Positions 34,149 through 46,352 are shown, numbered from the stretch's first letter. The stretch: 64,000 bases of DNA from Epiperipatus broadwayi (GCA_028023455.1 JAQFVV010006429.1:1586493-1650492), one strand, 5' to 3'. Notes: generated by a model not told the origin, from the sequence alone. Numbers and translations: made by a program.

Positions 34149-36904
34149 CTGGACTACATTTATAGGCATTATTCAGTCGCTGATTACTCAATACACCTTC
34201 AAGCTTAAGGAAACAACCACACTGATGCGTGAATTGGACAGCCTTAATTGGAAAATTAAAACCTTCGATGGTCAGGATCACAATATTGACTACTTACTTG
34301 AACTTAAAGCTTCTTACAGATCGAAACAGTCAGCAGTAGCAGAGATAATAGCTACAAAAAATGCAAAGAATTACCTGCCAGCTCAACATTACTGGACCCA
34401 GGGCTATCTCAGGTGGGCTCTGGGGGCTAGAAAGAAACAGGAAGTTCCTACTTCTTGCTCATCAGTGGTGGCAGCCTTACTGGTGCGAATATGATTTTAC
34501 ACATAAAGAGCCACTTTCAAAACCTTCTATTAGGTCACTGCACAAATCCTGCCTTGGAGTGGGTGGGCACAATTGGAGAGGAAGATCATGGTATTACACT
34601 CCAGGTCATCACCAGTAAGTTGCAGGGTCTCCCTGACAGTGTTCATCCTGGGATTCATGCCATCCCAAATTTTGTGTTCAGTCACTTAAATTTTTTACTG
34701 CGAGGATTATATTAAACATGTTAAACTACCTCACCATTGAAAGGAGAGTAATTCCTAACCTATATCCAATAGCCATGGTCCCATTCATTAAAAAGAACCG
34801 GGATCCTACCTCTCTTAGCAGTATCAGGCTGATATTGATGACACCAATTTTGTTCAAAGTCATGGAGGGTATAATAAAAGAAAAAATTCAGGATGCCATT
34901 CTACAGGATATATCGGCCTCTCAATATGCAAGGAAGGGATCATCAGCGCTGACTGCAATTGGTGAAGTGAAAATTCTGCTTGATCACATTAGATCTAACA
35001 GAAAATCCTGGCCTGTGGCAGTTCAGCTGGATGTGTTCAATGCTTTTGATACAGTTGATGTCAACATTCTTCTTGAATTGCTATCTCAGTTGGACATATA
35101 AAAACAGATAATTCAGATATTGGACAATCTTCTGAATAATAGGCATATTCATATTTCTATAAATGGACATTACTCAGACGGATTTGCCCCTTCAAGATCC
35201 ATACCACAAGGATCACCATTGAGTGGTTTATTGTTCATAAAGTACATTGACCCTCTGATTAAAGAGCTAGATCAGCTTCTAGGGATATATGTGCCCCAGC
35301 TTAAGAAAAACATCAAGGTTTCCGCATACATGGATGACATAATTGTGTGTCTTCCATCCCGTAAACATCTGAAGACCCTTCATTCCATAATTACCAATTA
35401 TACTAAAGTTTATAAATTATCCATCAATCCTCACAAGTCATCATCCTGGTGCATCAACACTGGTAGGAAAATACTATCCAATTTTTTAGTGGAACCTCAG
35501 TGTTTTCTGGGGTTTCCTATCTTCAAGTCACAGACTGCTATGTCTGTCTGCCTACAAAAATCCATCATAAGCAATGCTGCTAAGGTGGTTCAGTCGCTGT
35601 CAAGAACATACCTGTCCCTACAAAGGAATATTGCTCTGATTAATATGAAGATTATGGTGAGCATAAATTACTACCTGCTAATAATGACAGTTACCAAATC
35701 ATTCAGCTTACAAATTCAGAGGCTCTATGGTCAGCTCTTATGGAGAGGTCAGACCACTGCAATTAGCATCTGCAGACTTCAGTTTAACAGGAGACAGAAC
35801 GGTATGGGTCTCCATTCAATACAGACAATCAATTTCCAAAAAGAGCATACACTTTTAGTAAACCTGGGGAAAAAATACCCTCTATCAGATATTATAGAGA
35901 CTGTAATACCTACTGACAGACCTCCCCCCAGTAAATACACATGGCTTGACACCATTATTAAACAACAATCTCTATACATTGGGACTCAACAACAGAGTTT
36001 AATGATAAAATCAACATCTGGCAGGAACATCACCTGCTGAATCCTGAAAATACAGTTATTTATGCTCGCCTATGGTGCAGCAAACATAAAATCACCACAA
36101 TATTTAAATATCTGCTACTGGAGCCCAAACTTTTGGATTATCTGATCAAGGTGATTATGGGCTCCATGCCAACTAATACATTCTTATACTACAAGTGGTT
36201 TCTAAATAAAATAGACCCAATTTGTCATGCCTGTTCTAGAGGAGAGGAGACCTTTAATCATCTGTTAAATATATGTCCAGGCTATAACAGTATTCAAAGT
36301 GTCATCTCTCAACACTGCATTATAGCAGTGGATAAAATCCTGGACATCAGGGGTTGTCTCTTCTCTGGAGACTTTACAGTTATCAGGTTATCTATCTTCC
36401 TGACATGCACTTTTTGATACACAAGGTGTAGGACAAAGTTCACACAACCAACACCAGACCCCAATGCTATATTTTGCAATAGGCTCAAAGCTCTTCAAAA
36501 CAAGGACAAGATACTATCCTTTAGATTTTTGTTTAATAATACCTGGAGCCTACTAGTATGGCCCACAGACTCTACATGAATTTTGGACCTGATATATCCA
36601 CATTGTAGTGCATTGTGGAAGAAGTAGTCTATGTTGCAACATGTCAGATTCTACTAGAGAGGCATTGATTTCACACTACATGTATCCCAGCTGATAAGTT
36701 AGCATTATTGGGTCTACCTCAAAAGGGGTGGGCAATACCAACAAAATAGTACGTATTTACTCATATATCAACCTGCTAGTGCAGAGAATCGCTCTGGCAT
36801 ACATCTACCAGACCAATGTCAGCAATGGATGAGCCAACATTAACAAAGTGTATTTATTATTCATCTGTACAATTTTATTATGTCAATAAATATATTTTTA
36901 AATA
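34149..36904 (+). pseudogene. L1/Tx1-like non-LTR retrotransposon ORF2, 5'-truncated
   Basis: Coding remnants in order: the linker between endonuclease and RT (WTTFIGIIQSLITQYTFKLK, 34151-34210; RELDSLNWKIKTFD), RT entry block (ASQYARKGSSALTAIGEV, ~34918), catalytic motif A LDVFNAFDTVD (~35030), QGSPLSGLLF (~35208), motif C YMDDIIV (~35329), GMGLHSIQ (~35805), and a C-terminal Cys/His motif CHACSRGEETFNHLLNIC (~36227-36280). Lesions: frameshifts near 34430 and 34680, an in-frame TAA at 35099, a frameshift near 36000 and a stop at 36415; further coding-like sequence runs to ~36840. The element ends in an AT-rich tail with aataaa. The exact 13-bp target duplication fixes both ends: it was truncated during insertion, then mutated. 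Confidence 0.88.
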
Positions 36905-36917
36905 ATAAAGTGAATTA
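36905..36917 (+). repeat. Right target-site duplication of the L1/Tx1-like LINE
   Basis: ATAAAGTGAATTA, identical to 34136-34148. Confidence 0.75.
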
Positions 36918-37486
36918 TTAAACTGATCCATGATGTTTTCTGATATATATTTTCTAATTACAGTGTTTTTTAATATATGTATCAATTTTTTTTTAATCGC
37001 AATTTGTATTTAGTTATAAAAACACTCGGACACATAAAATTAATTTTAAAAAAACAATACATAGAATAAAAAGGTATAATACTAACAGTAATAATAATAA
37101 ATTATTTAAAAATAGTAGTATAAAAATAACTTTATTAATGGACATATAAGATTAAAATTACACTTGTTAATAATAGAAAGTTTTTAACATAATATTTAAA
37201 TATATGTGAGTGCCTGAATTAATATTTAAACTCTTAAATGTATTTTAAATGTAAATGAATACAATCACAAAATACCCAGGTAAATTTATTATTAATAGTA
37301 ATAAAAGATTAATTATAATGAGAATTTAAAATTAAATAAAGTTAAATTATTTATTTTGATATTTACATTATAAATATTTGTTTGTAAAATAATATGTATT
37401 TTATTTTCATCAATTAATGTAGTAGGATATTTAAAATATTTTAAAATATTATTTTGTAGTTTTTTAGATAATTTCATTACAAATTT
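36918..37486. other. AT-rich DNA without recognisable gene
   Basis: Nothing recognised. Confidence 0.45.
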
Positions 37487-37556
37487 CATATGTCATAGTA
37501 TTGGCCAGGATGCAAACCCACAACCGTCTGCAACAACTACTTGCCAAAGATTGTCG
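37487..37556 (-). mobile_element. tRNA-derived SINE, 5'-truncated old copy (minus)
   Basis: On the minus strand: ttggcaagtagttgttgcag, acggttgtgggtttgcatcc (B-box region), tggccaatactatgacatatg. This matches the SINE at 46272 from its ttgcaagcaagtag onward and ends at the same catatg. It is more diverged than the other copies, with no clear A-tail or target duplication left. Confidence 0.65.
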
Positions 37557-38085
37557 GTTTTATATTGTATCCTGGCTACAATAATATAATTTTTCCACAA
37601 AAAGTCAAAAGAGTGAAGAATTTTTTAAAAATGATAAATTCATTAATCATGTGATGCAGTCCTATTGTTTAGACTTCTTTATTAACTCATTACAAGTGAA
37701 CTGTATTGAACTTAAATTTAAAGTAAGCCATATTGGAATTTTGCAGTACTATAATCATAAAGTAGAGAGCAGATAAATATTTGCCTTAATGGTAAATGTA
37801 CATTGAAACAGTTCTTAACATAGAATTAAATATCTAACCATGTTTATCATCCTATAATGCACTTTAAATGGAATGATTTTTATAACTTGAATTTAAATAT
37901 GAAATTTGAAAACTAGTTTGGGAATTCTATCTTTGTTTAAATCATGTTATTCACCTAAGTATTAGATAAATATCAATAAAAATAAATTTTTACTAATAAA
38001 TTTTATCTTCATCTGGAAAAACACTTTATATTTGATAATTATTGTTAAAATAAATTTATAATACATGAATGTCATGCTTTAAGAA
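37557..38085. other. AT-rich DNA without recognisable gene
   Basis: Nothing recognised. tatcctggctaca just after the SINE may be part of it. Confidence 0.4.
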
Positions 38086-38859
38086 TGCAATGGTTTCCAG
38101 TCATGGTTAAAAACATGTTGATTTTATGCCACTTCCGACTGTCCAAATCCCATCACTTTTAATGGTACAGTAAAGATTTTACGTGCGTTTGAAAAATTAG
38201 AAAAAGTTCCATAAGATGCTGCCCTCTCTTGAATTATTTTACAAGTAAAAAATCAATAAAATGCTATTCAAAACTTTAACAAAAGAATTGGGTGGACCCT
38301 CCTGGATTCTCCTTGAATCTTATTGGCTGTTACATTTCGGCAACAAAGAAAATGGCTATAAATCACTGAAAAGTTACAATTTGTTTTTGTTTAATTTTGA
38401 AAATGATAAATGAATATTTTAGACCATTTTAAAAATATTTTTTGACAAATTATAAATTATTTTGACAAAATATGCTGAAAAATAAAATTATTTAAAAAAA
38501 ATAGTTAAGATTTTAACAAAAATTAACAAAATTATTTACTTTTTCTGCAACATAAAACTGTCAAAACAAATCATATCGCCATGAAAACATTTTGATTCAT
38601 TTTTCGATTTTGTTTTATATTTACCACTCGTAAATATTTCTACAATTATAAAGAGAATTTTATTTTTGAAAAAACTTTCATTCACTTTCATAATCTGACA
38701 AATTATTAATATGCTTTTTATAAACAAAACTAAAGTGAATATAATTATAAAAGTTGAATATATTTTGATGATTGAATTTGTATTTTGACACTTCACTTTG
38801 TAAAATTGACCAATTAAAACATTAGGCTTTTACCTCACTTGGCCAATAAAATAATCAGC
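38086..38859 (-). repeat. Left arm of a ~0.75-kb inverted repeat pair
   Basis: The reverse complement of this segment aligns with 41829-42571 over its whole length. Shared segments include agatgctgccctctc, a tcttattggctgtta-type motif, ttttagaccattttaaaa, and cattggccaagtgag-type inner ends. Its minus frame 38536-38796 and the plus frame 41903-42106 encode related peptides (SILIICQIMK, SFFKNK), but both are low-complexity and broken. The outer edge (caatggtttccagtcatgg) resembles hAT-type ends. The pair may be long terminal inverted repeats of a 4.5-kb element or two copies of one repeat. Confidence 0.75.
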
Positions 38860-38890
38860 AATAAAGAGGTTAAGAGATTAATAACTATGT

Positions 38891-39050
38891 TCCACACCTG
38901 AGAAATAAAACAACATATTGTAATTCTTTGAAATAATTTTAACTCACTATTAGTAGATTTAAAGTATTATTTATTTTATCCAATACCTAGGAAATAAAAT
39001 AACTTATTGTGATTTTGGAATATTTTAACTTACCATTATTGGATTGTATT
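38891..39050. repeat. Diverged tandem pair, ~90-bp period
   Basis: ccacacctgagaaataaaac ... ttttaactcactattagtag (from 38891) and ccaatacctaggaaataaaa ... ttttaacttaccattattgg (from 38980) are homologous neighbours. Confidence 0.65.
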
Positions 39051-41828
39051 TGAAAGCTCAAACTTTGTTATTAATTGTGCTATTATAAAAATTAAAATGT
39101 GTGTCACCCGTCCAGTAGGATTTCTAAATTGTTTAATTCCTTTCAAATATTTTGAAAATCTTGTGCCAGAATAAATATTTTAAATTTTTTAAAAGACTTT
39201 AAATTAATTTTAAATTATAAAAATATATTATATTTATTTAATTGTTATATTTAGAATCACCTTGTGCAATGAAAGTTCTCATAAGAAGCAAAATATAAGA
39301 AAATAATATAGAGGTAATATATAAAATTTATGATTACAATTTAGTGTAAGTTTGTGTTATTTATTTTTTATACTATGAAGACCAGTTGTATATATTTAAG
39401 GTTAATTAATAATTATTCATAGTTAAGTTATAATACTTGACATTTCTATGTTTTAGTGATCTTTTAATTTAACCCTATATTTCTATAATTAAAGATATCT
39501 AAAATATATAGTTTAAATGTTTATAAATATTACCCTTTTTATTTATTCACATATATACTCTCAAGACCTTATAAAGATTATATTGTATATTCAATTATAC
39601 TTGTGATACTGATATTTGTGTAAATATTATTGTTCACTTGAGTTAAACTCCTGACAATATTGTATTCTCATTTTATTCATAATATGAGCTTGATATACTT
39701 TGTGTTACATCAGAAACTGGAAGGACACCAGTGTAAACCACAAGAGATCAACCTGTCTTCAAAGAGAAACACGATGTGAAAAGAAAAGTGAAAGAAGCCT
39801 GATTCATCACTATGGATTGCAATGTTATCACTCATAAAGACACATGCTTCTCGATATCGAAGAAATGGAGCAATTGATCTTTAACCTTGTATAATTTGCA
39901 TATTATCACAGAGAGTTATTTCATTCAGAGCTATGAATATGAGACCATGCCTCTTGAAAGCACTCAGCAGAGAAATTTAATAATAAAGTAAACAGTAGCT
40001 TTGCAGGTTAAGTGTTAATAGTGCCAATATTGTTTTACTCATATAATTGAGGCACCAAAGTTTTCAAAGCAATTTCATATTAAAACTATACTTTATAAAG
40101 AATATTATATATCCTGTTAATGTTTTTGCTCTTATACAAAATAACTAAGTTTATAAATCAGATATCTACAAAAAGTGGATCTTATTATTTAATTAAAGAT
40201 AATATAAAACATTTTTTTTATTTTGTTCATTATTTATAATTGTTTTTTTAATCAGATCTTGATAATTACCTCCAATAAAGTTGTTTGTTTTATATTACAT
40301 CAAGATATTACACACATTTAGTTATTAATAAAGTAGGAATTATTTTCTTAAATTAATAATATATTTTATTAACTAGTAAATACTCAACATCTAATATTTT
40401 TATAAATAAATATGATCACATAATGTTTAATCATTATATAATATGTAAAAGACATGCTGATTATAAAAAATGTTTATTATTTTTATATGCTTATGCCATT
40501 TTGCCTTTAATATGTAGTTGCATAAAACATGAATTAAGTATAATAAAATGCTCTTTGCTATTTAATCATAATAATAATAATAATTTATAATTGTAAAGAT
40601 TTAACATTTTAAGAATAGTATTTACTATAAATTAATCTTATTACCCTGAATTAAACTTAATATTGAATTTATGCATACAAAAGGTTAGAACAAACCCACT
40701 AGCTTAAATATTTAAATGTTATAGGATTTATTTATTCTTGTAAATTCACAGTTATACTTTAAATTGTAATAGATCCCTGAGATATTATTGTGATTAGTTA
40801 TAAATTCACATCTGTGCAGTGCTTTTTTAAATAATATATTTATCTATTATAAAGATTTTCATAAAGTGAACAACCAGATATTTAATAAAGTTAAACTCAA
40901 TCTTTTTATGATCACTAGATGGTCAGAGTCATCTTTATCATCTTTTGACAGTTACAATATATGTATTGTCTTCATTAAAAATAAGAATAATCTGTAAAAC
41001 CCTTCAATGCAAATATTATAAAGTATTATATATAATATGTTATATTAATTTAAATATATCTATATATGTATTAAAATTTGCTAATTATGTGATTGTATAT
41101 GTTTGGACATTATACTTCTGATGAAAAATGCTGGCCTCTCAAAACCGTTATGAAATATTGTAAAGAAATGGATAAAAATCAATGTATTGAATGGTATTAT
41201 ATGTAAAAAAAATTAAAACTATTTTATATAATTATTTGTAGCCATGACTTATTAAATACCAAATTAAGTTCTAGTTCTGGTTACATTTCTTTTATAAATG
41301 CTACATAATATAACATTAATCAGCTCCTCTTCAGATATTCATGTTTCTAATCCAAACCTCTTTATCTATTGCATTCGAATGTAATCCATCCCACATTAGT
41401 GATTCATACTTATAATTTATTGTATTTCAAATAATTTTTATTGGCAATTACAATATGTTTCAAACTGTACTACTGTATGAAGAGAGTTTTGCCTATTTTT
41501 ATGTTTTAAACTGGCTAAATATATTAAAGCAGAATTATTATAAATTCATTAAACCTTAAATTTAATTCTTAACTTTATAATAATAATTTTAAAACACTTA
41601 AAACAAAACTAAAAACTGTAAATAAATCAACTTAAAATACCATCCATCTTAAATGAATTTTAACCTAATTAATTACCAATCAGATTATTAGTTATGCTAT
41701 GGATTTCAATAAATGCATGATGATCTGTCAATGAAATTTGCATTTCAATTTAACATAAAAATGGATAACTATGTTAATGTGATGTTAATCCAACTAAATT
41801 TATTTTTTCCTATTTTAACATCTTTTAT
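39051..41828. other. Spacer between the inverted arms, no firm gene
   Basis: AT-rich except for an island at ~39715-39990, which follows an acceptor-like tttgtgttacatcag and ends near aataataaag. All three plus frames of the island contain stops (for example after KVKEA and KKWSN), so it is not a simple exon. It could be a 3' UTR, a non-coding RNA exon or part of the element bounded by the inverted arms. Confidence 0.4.
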
Positions 41829-42571
41829 GCTGATATTTTTATTGGCCAAGTGAGATAAAAGTTTAAACTTTTAATTGGTCAATTCACAAACTCAAGTGTC
41901 AATTGACAAACTCAAGTGTCAAAATATATTCATCTTTTAATATTATATTCACTTTAGTTTCGTTTGTAAAAAGTATATTAATAATTTGTCAGATTATGAA
42001 AATGAACAAAAGTTTTTTCAAAAATAAATTTTTATTTATAATTATAAAAATATTTGATAGCAGAAAATGTAAAATGAATGCTATTACCAACAAAAACGTT
42101 TTGTGACACTTGTGATTTATTTGACAATTTTATGGAGCAAAAAAAGTAAATAATTTTTGTTAAAGTCTTAACTATTTTTCTAAAATAATTTTATTTTTAG
42201 CATATTTTATCAAAATAATTTATAATTTGTCAAAAAATACTTTTAAAATGGTCTAAAACATTCGTTTATCATTTTTGAAATGAAACAAAAGAAATCGTAA
42301 CGCTTAGTTTATTGACAATCCATTTTCTTTGTTGTTGAAATTTAACAGCCAATCAGATTCAAGAAAAGACCATCTACTTCTTTTGTTAAGCCTATAATAT
42401 TAGTTTTATTGATTTTTTACTTGTAAAATAATTCAAGAGAGGGCAGCATCTTACAGAAATTATTTTAAAACCTTTAAAAAGAATGCAAAATCTTAACCAT
42501 AGTATTAAAAGTGCCCAATTTAGAGTGATGTCAAACCATCACATTTTTAGCTATGACTAGCAACCAATGCA
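41829..42571 (+). repeat. Right arm of the ~0.75-kb inverted repeat pair
   Basis: Reverse-complement partner of 38086-38859. The inner end is gctgat-attttattggccaag and the outer end ctagcaaccaatgca, which mirrors tgcaatggtttccag on the left. Divergence between arms is appreciable, so they are not a recent hairpin. Confidence 0.75.
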
Positions 42572-42957
42572 TTTTAATTCAAATTTAGTTTCAATATTTT
42601 CAATTTTTAATGATATATGTTTAGTATTATGAACTGAATTTTTAAAATACCTCACTAAGAGCAATAATTTATGCTATTCCTCTCCTCCAAAATCATCTAT
42701 TGCAAGCATGAGTAATCAATGTAATTCAGATGACCATGCCAACAAGATTCTGTTTATGCTTTGGAATAGAATGATAAACTGGATGTTGATTTAAATTCTT
42801 TAGCAATTTTGCATTTTCTTTTAATAACCCTTACAATTAAATTTCCATTTTATTTTAATACATTATTCTTTATTTGCTTTTCATAAATTTCAAATTATTT
42901 TTTAGAAATATTTGTTTATTTTAAATACAAGTATATTACAAATTCAGCCTGTATACT
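42572..42957. other. AT-rich DNA without recognisable gene
   Basis: Nothing recognised. Confidence 0.45.
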
Positions 42958-43368
42958 GCCCATCCTTCTTTTGTGCATTTAAATAAATAAGGTCTTATAC
43001 ATGAGGAGTCAGATTGATTTAAAAGTCACCAAGAGCATGACAGTAATATTGGCATTAACAAGAGATTTGGGCAATTATCATCAGATTTTCAATTGTATGG
43101 ATGGCTGAAGAGTTGGAGAATGGAGTAGATTGAAGTCTGTCCATTAAATATAAAGATTTTTTTATTATAATATAAATCAAGCACTGATTATATATGTGTG
43201 TGCAAAATAATGAATTGGACCAACTGATGAGCACTGTTTTTGCAAGAAATATGTATATTGGAGATCTTTTATCTTTTTCACATGTGTGTAGTCATGTGTA
43301 GTGGTTGGACAAGATAGAGCATATGGTCAAAGGGAGCTTAAAAGTCTGTGTTCAAATCTCTTATACTA
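42958..43368 (+). mobile_element. Hammerhead-bearing retroelement repeat, copy C
   Basis: Longest plus-strand copy. It runs from gcccatcc through gagtcagattgatttaaaag, catcagattttcaattgtat, ggatggctgaagagttggag, agtctgtccattaaatataa and the hammerhead (43218-43262) to ttcaaatctcttatacta. It is collinear with the minus-strand copy at 57316-57720. The ribozyme here is decayed. Confidence 0.7.
43218..43262 (+). ncRNA. Degenerate hammerhead motif, copy C
   Basis: gaccaaCTGATGA, then gcact/tgcaa in place of stem II (at most 3 pairs), GAAA, tat.gta stem III, ta, ttgg. The base pair next to the core is lost (gcaaGAAA instead of gcacGAAA), so self-cleavage is unlikely. Confidence 0.6.
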
Positions 43369-44915
43369 AATATTTGTTGACAAAAATCATTTTTAAATAA
43401 TTAATGCAAATTTATAATTAGAGAAAAAGTAATAAACTGAACCAGAATATCATGGCATAATTGTTGCAATTGCTGTAAAAAAAGTTTTTCAAATGAAAGA
43501 AAATTTAACTCCATGTCTGAAATCTGAATGCTAAGATGTCATAAAACTAAAAAATTATGTTTTAAAATTTAATATTCCATGTGTATTTATTAATAAAATG
43601 ACAAAATAATTGCTGTGATTATTATGTGGTGTAAGTTTTTTATGTAGTGAAAACTTCCTGCTTTATAATAAACTTCTCAACTTGTTTTCTTTAAAAACAA
43701 CATTTTCAATTAAAATTGGAATTCATTTATAAATATTCTTCTTGAAAAATTAAGTATTTTGCAAATATTTTCCAAAAATAATTATAATTATATAAACAAA
43801 CTATGAAAAATATCTGTTTTAATTTTCAAAATCTAAACAAAAGAATGATTACTCTCAAAACAATCTCACAAGCACTCTCAGGTTTGAGTACAATTAAACT
43901 GTCAATCAGGGGTTTATTTGCATTAATTCTCTGTATAATGCTGACATTTTCAGAATATTTAATTACTATATTAATATATGTTTTCATTTCCAGTTTTATT
44001 ATCAAATAAATGTCAAGATGGCAATAGGCACTAAATATAGTTGCAAGAGATTGAATTTAAGCCAAAATTACTGAAGTACCATCAGTTAACCATGGTCTTC
44101 TGGAATATTCTATCAAAATGCAGATATTAAATCAAATAAGAGTTTATTTTGGTACAGAAATATTATCAAGTAATCTCAAAAATTTAATGTAATAAGTCTT
44201 TATATAAAACTTAATAAAATACTTATCTTGTATTTATAAACTTCAGAAATATATTCATCACATGATCAATAGTTTCAGAGTCAAGTGTCACTCAAATACC
44301 AAAGCATTTCAAAACATAAAAGTCTAGACTGGTATTTCATCTTCTATTTTTTTTCAACAAGGATCAATTTTGTATTCCTCATCTTCCATTTCTATTGATA
44401 TATTTATACAGAGCTTAGCATTCTAATAAAAATAATGATAAATGTAACTGCAACATTAAAGAATGTATACCTCAAACAAAGCATTGTATGTCAGTCTGTG
44501 AAATTTCTGACCTATATACCATGTTTGGTTCTCTAAAGCTCTCAATCTAGCCATTAGATAATTTACAAATGTATATAATGCACCTGTATAAAACTTTTAT
44601 TTAAACATACATGTGCAGTGCAAATAATATGCAAATATTGAATTCTTAAAGTTAAGTAAAATAAAATATTTATTTTCTCAACTATATCTTTTTCTCCCTC
44701 CAATCTTTATAATAGTTCCTCTTCCTTCTATCATATGTTCAATATTTCAATAAATTATCTATATTATGTGCTCTATCTGACTATGAATTTAATTTATGAT
44801 GCTGGAAGTGTTTTTCTTGTTTATATAGTGATTTTTGCAGACAAGCATATAATTAGTAAAAATAAAATTTGAATTTTACTTCATTTTATTATTTTGTATT
44901 TAATTTCTTTTTAGA
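43369..44915. other. AT-rich DNA without recognisable gene
   Basis: Nothing recognised. The 68-codon frame at 43803-44009 shows no motif. Confidence 0.45.
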
Positions 44916-45442
44916 ATGCTTACATGGAATAAAATAATAAAAATTGACACAAAAAATCACACACATGAAAAGAAATGGACCAATACATTTTTTTATAGAA
45001 AAAATAGTAAATCAATGTGTCTGATATGTCTGGAAAATATTTTAGTTAACAAAAATACATTATTAAGAGATACTACATCAGAAAATTCTAACTACAACAA
45101 AATTATTGGAGAAGAAATAAATATTAAAATAGAAATCTTGAAAAAGCGCTTCATCAAGTGGCATGCTTTTATGAAAAGTACAAACAAGCCAGAAAATTCT
45201 GTGAAAGCAAATTATTTCAAAAAAAATCAAAAGACTCAAAAACATTTCAGAAAGCACAGTCTATAAAAGGATTCATCCTAGCTGCTGTAAGCTGTTTAAA
45301 ACAAAAAATGAAATTTAAGAATATATGTCACAAATGTTTCAAAACGAAACAGAAAAAGTCATTAAATGTGGAAATCAATAGTAATGATGTTATTTTATTT
45401 TTAAGTCACACACAAAAAACCATGGCCTCATTTAAAAGATGA
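44916..45442 (+). pseudogene. Decayed hAT-type transposase N-terminus (ZBED5/GTF2IRD2-like group)
   Basis: Two overlapping frames (44916-45266, then the frame ending at 45442) together follow the N-terminal plan of hAT transposases in the Charlie/ZBED5/GTF2IRD2-like group: a KKWTNTFFYRKNSKSMCLIC entry (CxxC half of a BED-like zinc finger), YNKIIGEEINIKIEILKKRF, KANYFKKN, and KGFILAAVSCLKQKMKF, matching the usual block FVKxCLLxAAExxCPEQxxxF. The zinc-binding His pair expected after the Cys pair is replaced. A frameshift lies near 45250. The catalytic RNase-H region is absent. Too decayed to be active, but possibly related to the hAT MITEs in the window. Confidence 0.6.
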
Positions 45443-46201
45443 AAGTTGAAATTAGTTTGTCAATTGAAAAGGTGGACCCCTGTTAATGATCAGTGGTAAA
45501 TTAATTAAATTTTTGATCAAATGTAATTGGCTAATTTTTAAGTCAATAATTTTGGGTTGTCTGTAAATGAGAATATAAAATATCTAAATGGGCCTTGGCA
45601 GAAAAAAGGTTCCTTTTTCCTATTCTATGTGATCATATTTAACAACTGTATAAAAGGTAGTAATTGTACTTATATTTTAGTCAGGCCATTAAATTTTAGG
45701 CTTCCTTATTTATGCTTATTTATGATAGTTAAATATTTGATAGTACATTTTATTTAATTAATTAAATTTAACTGTCAAATAATTAAAGAATTATTTTTAA
45801 CAAAGTTGTAAATTACAACTCAATTTTCTGTATTAATGCCCATTTATTTATACAGCAAAAGATGGATGATCTCTTCTCCACAATCAAAACTTTCAATGAC
45901 ACATGGTTTCTCTTTTCAACAACATAATTGACTGCAATAGCAGTTAACACACATGCTATCTCATCCCCTATACAAATCAAGTTATGTTTAAATCACTAAA
46001 CCCAATAATGCTTTCACCCATTAAAACATTGATACATCTAACTTATATTATCAAAGCAATCTTGACCAATTGTATTCTTACAACAATTTAAAGGCTTGTA
46101 ATAGAAGAACATCCATTATTAGCAAATCATGTATAACAACATTAGCCTCTTCTCCTTATATCATCTGATTTTTTTGTTCTTATTCAATAATGTAACATAC
46201 A
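45443..46201. other. AT-rich DNA without firm gene
   Basis: A short frame after an acceptor-like tttatttatacag at ~45857 (starting QKMDDLFSTIKTFNDTW) is protein-like but only ~23 codons long. Nothing else recognised. Confidence 0.35.
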
Positions 46202-46271
46202 TTTTGAATAAATTAAGTTTTGAAATGAAAAGATGGCTATCTTTTCATTTCAAAACTTAATTTATTCAAAA
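46202..46271. repeat. Perfect 33-bp inverted repeat with 4-nt loop at a SINE 5' junction
   Basis: Left arm 46202-46234, loop ggct (46235-46238), right arm 46239-46271, no mismatch. The right arm ends exactly where the truncated SINE begins. The centre (aaagatGGCTatcttt) is itself repeated after the SINE A-tail, so it is the SINE's target duplication. The right arm beyond the duplication is therefore inserted filler copied from the upstream flank in inverse orientation. Confidence 0.9.
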
Positions 46272-46352
46272 GGTCATCGCACCTGCCTTGCAAGCAAGTA
46301 GTTGGTTGCAGACGGGTGTGGGTTCATGTCCCGGCTGATGCCATGACATATG
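46272..46352 (+). mobile_element. tRNA-derived SINE, 5'-truncated, with A-tail and target duplication
   Basis: Starts within the tRNA-like part (ggtcatcgcacctgccttgc), has gttggttgcagacgg, a B-box-like gtgggttcatgtcccgg, and ends gatgccatgacatatgg plus A8-9. The target duplication is aaagatggctatcttt, once at 46229-46244 before the inverted filler and again from ~46360. The tRNA A-box half present in the copy at 55944 is missing. Confidence 0.8.

Noticed and set aside
34361-34618. 85-codon plus frame overlapping the LINE
   Set aside because: Out-of-frame shadow of the LINE ORF2 remnant; the neighbouring frame carries the family-like sequence.
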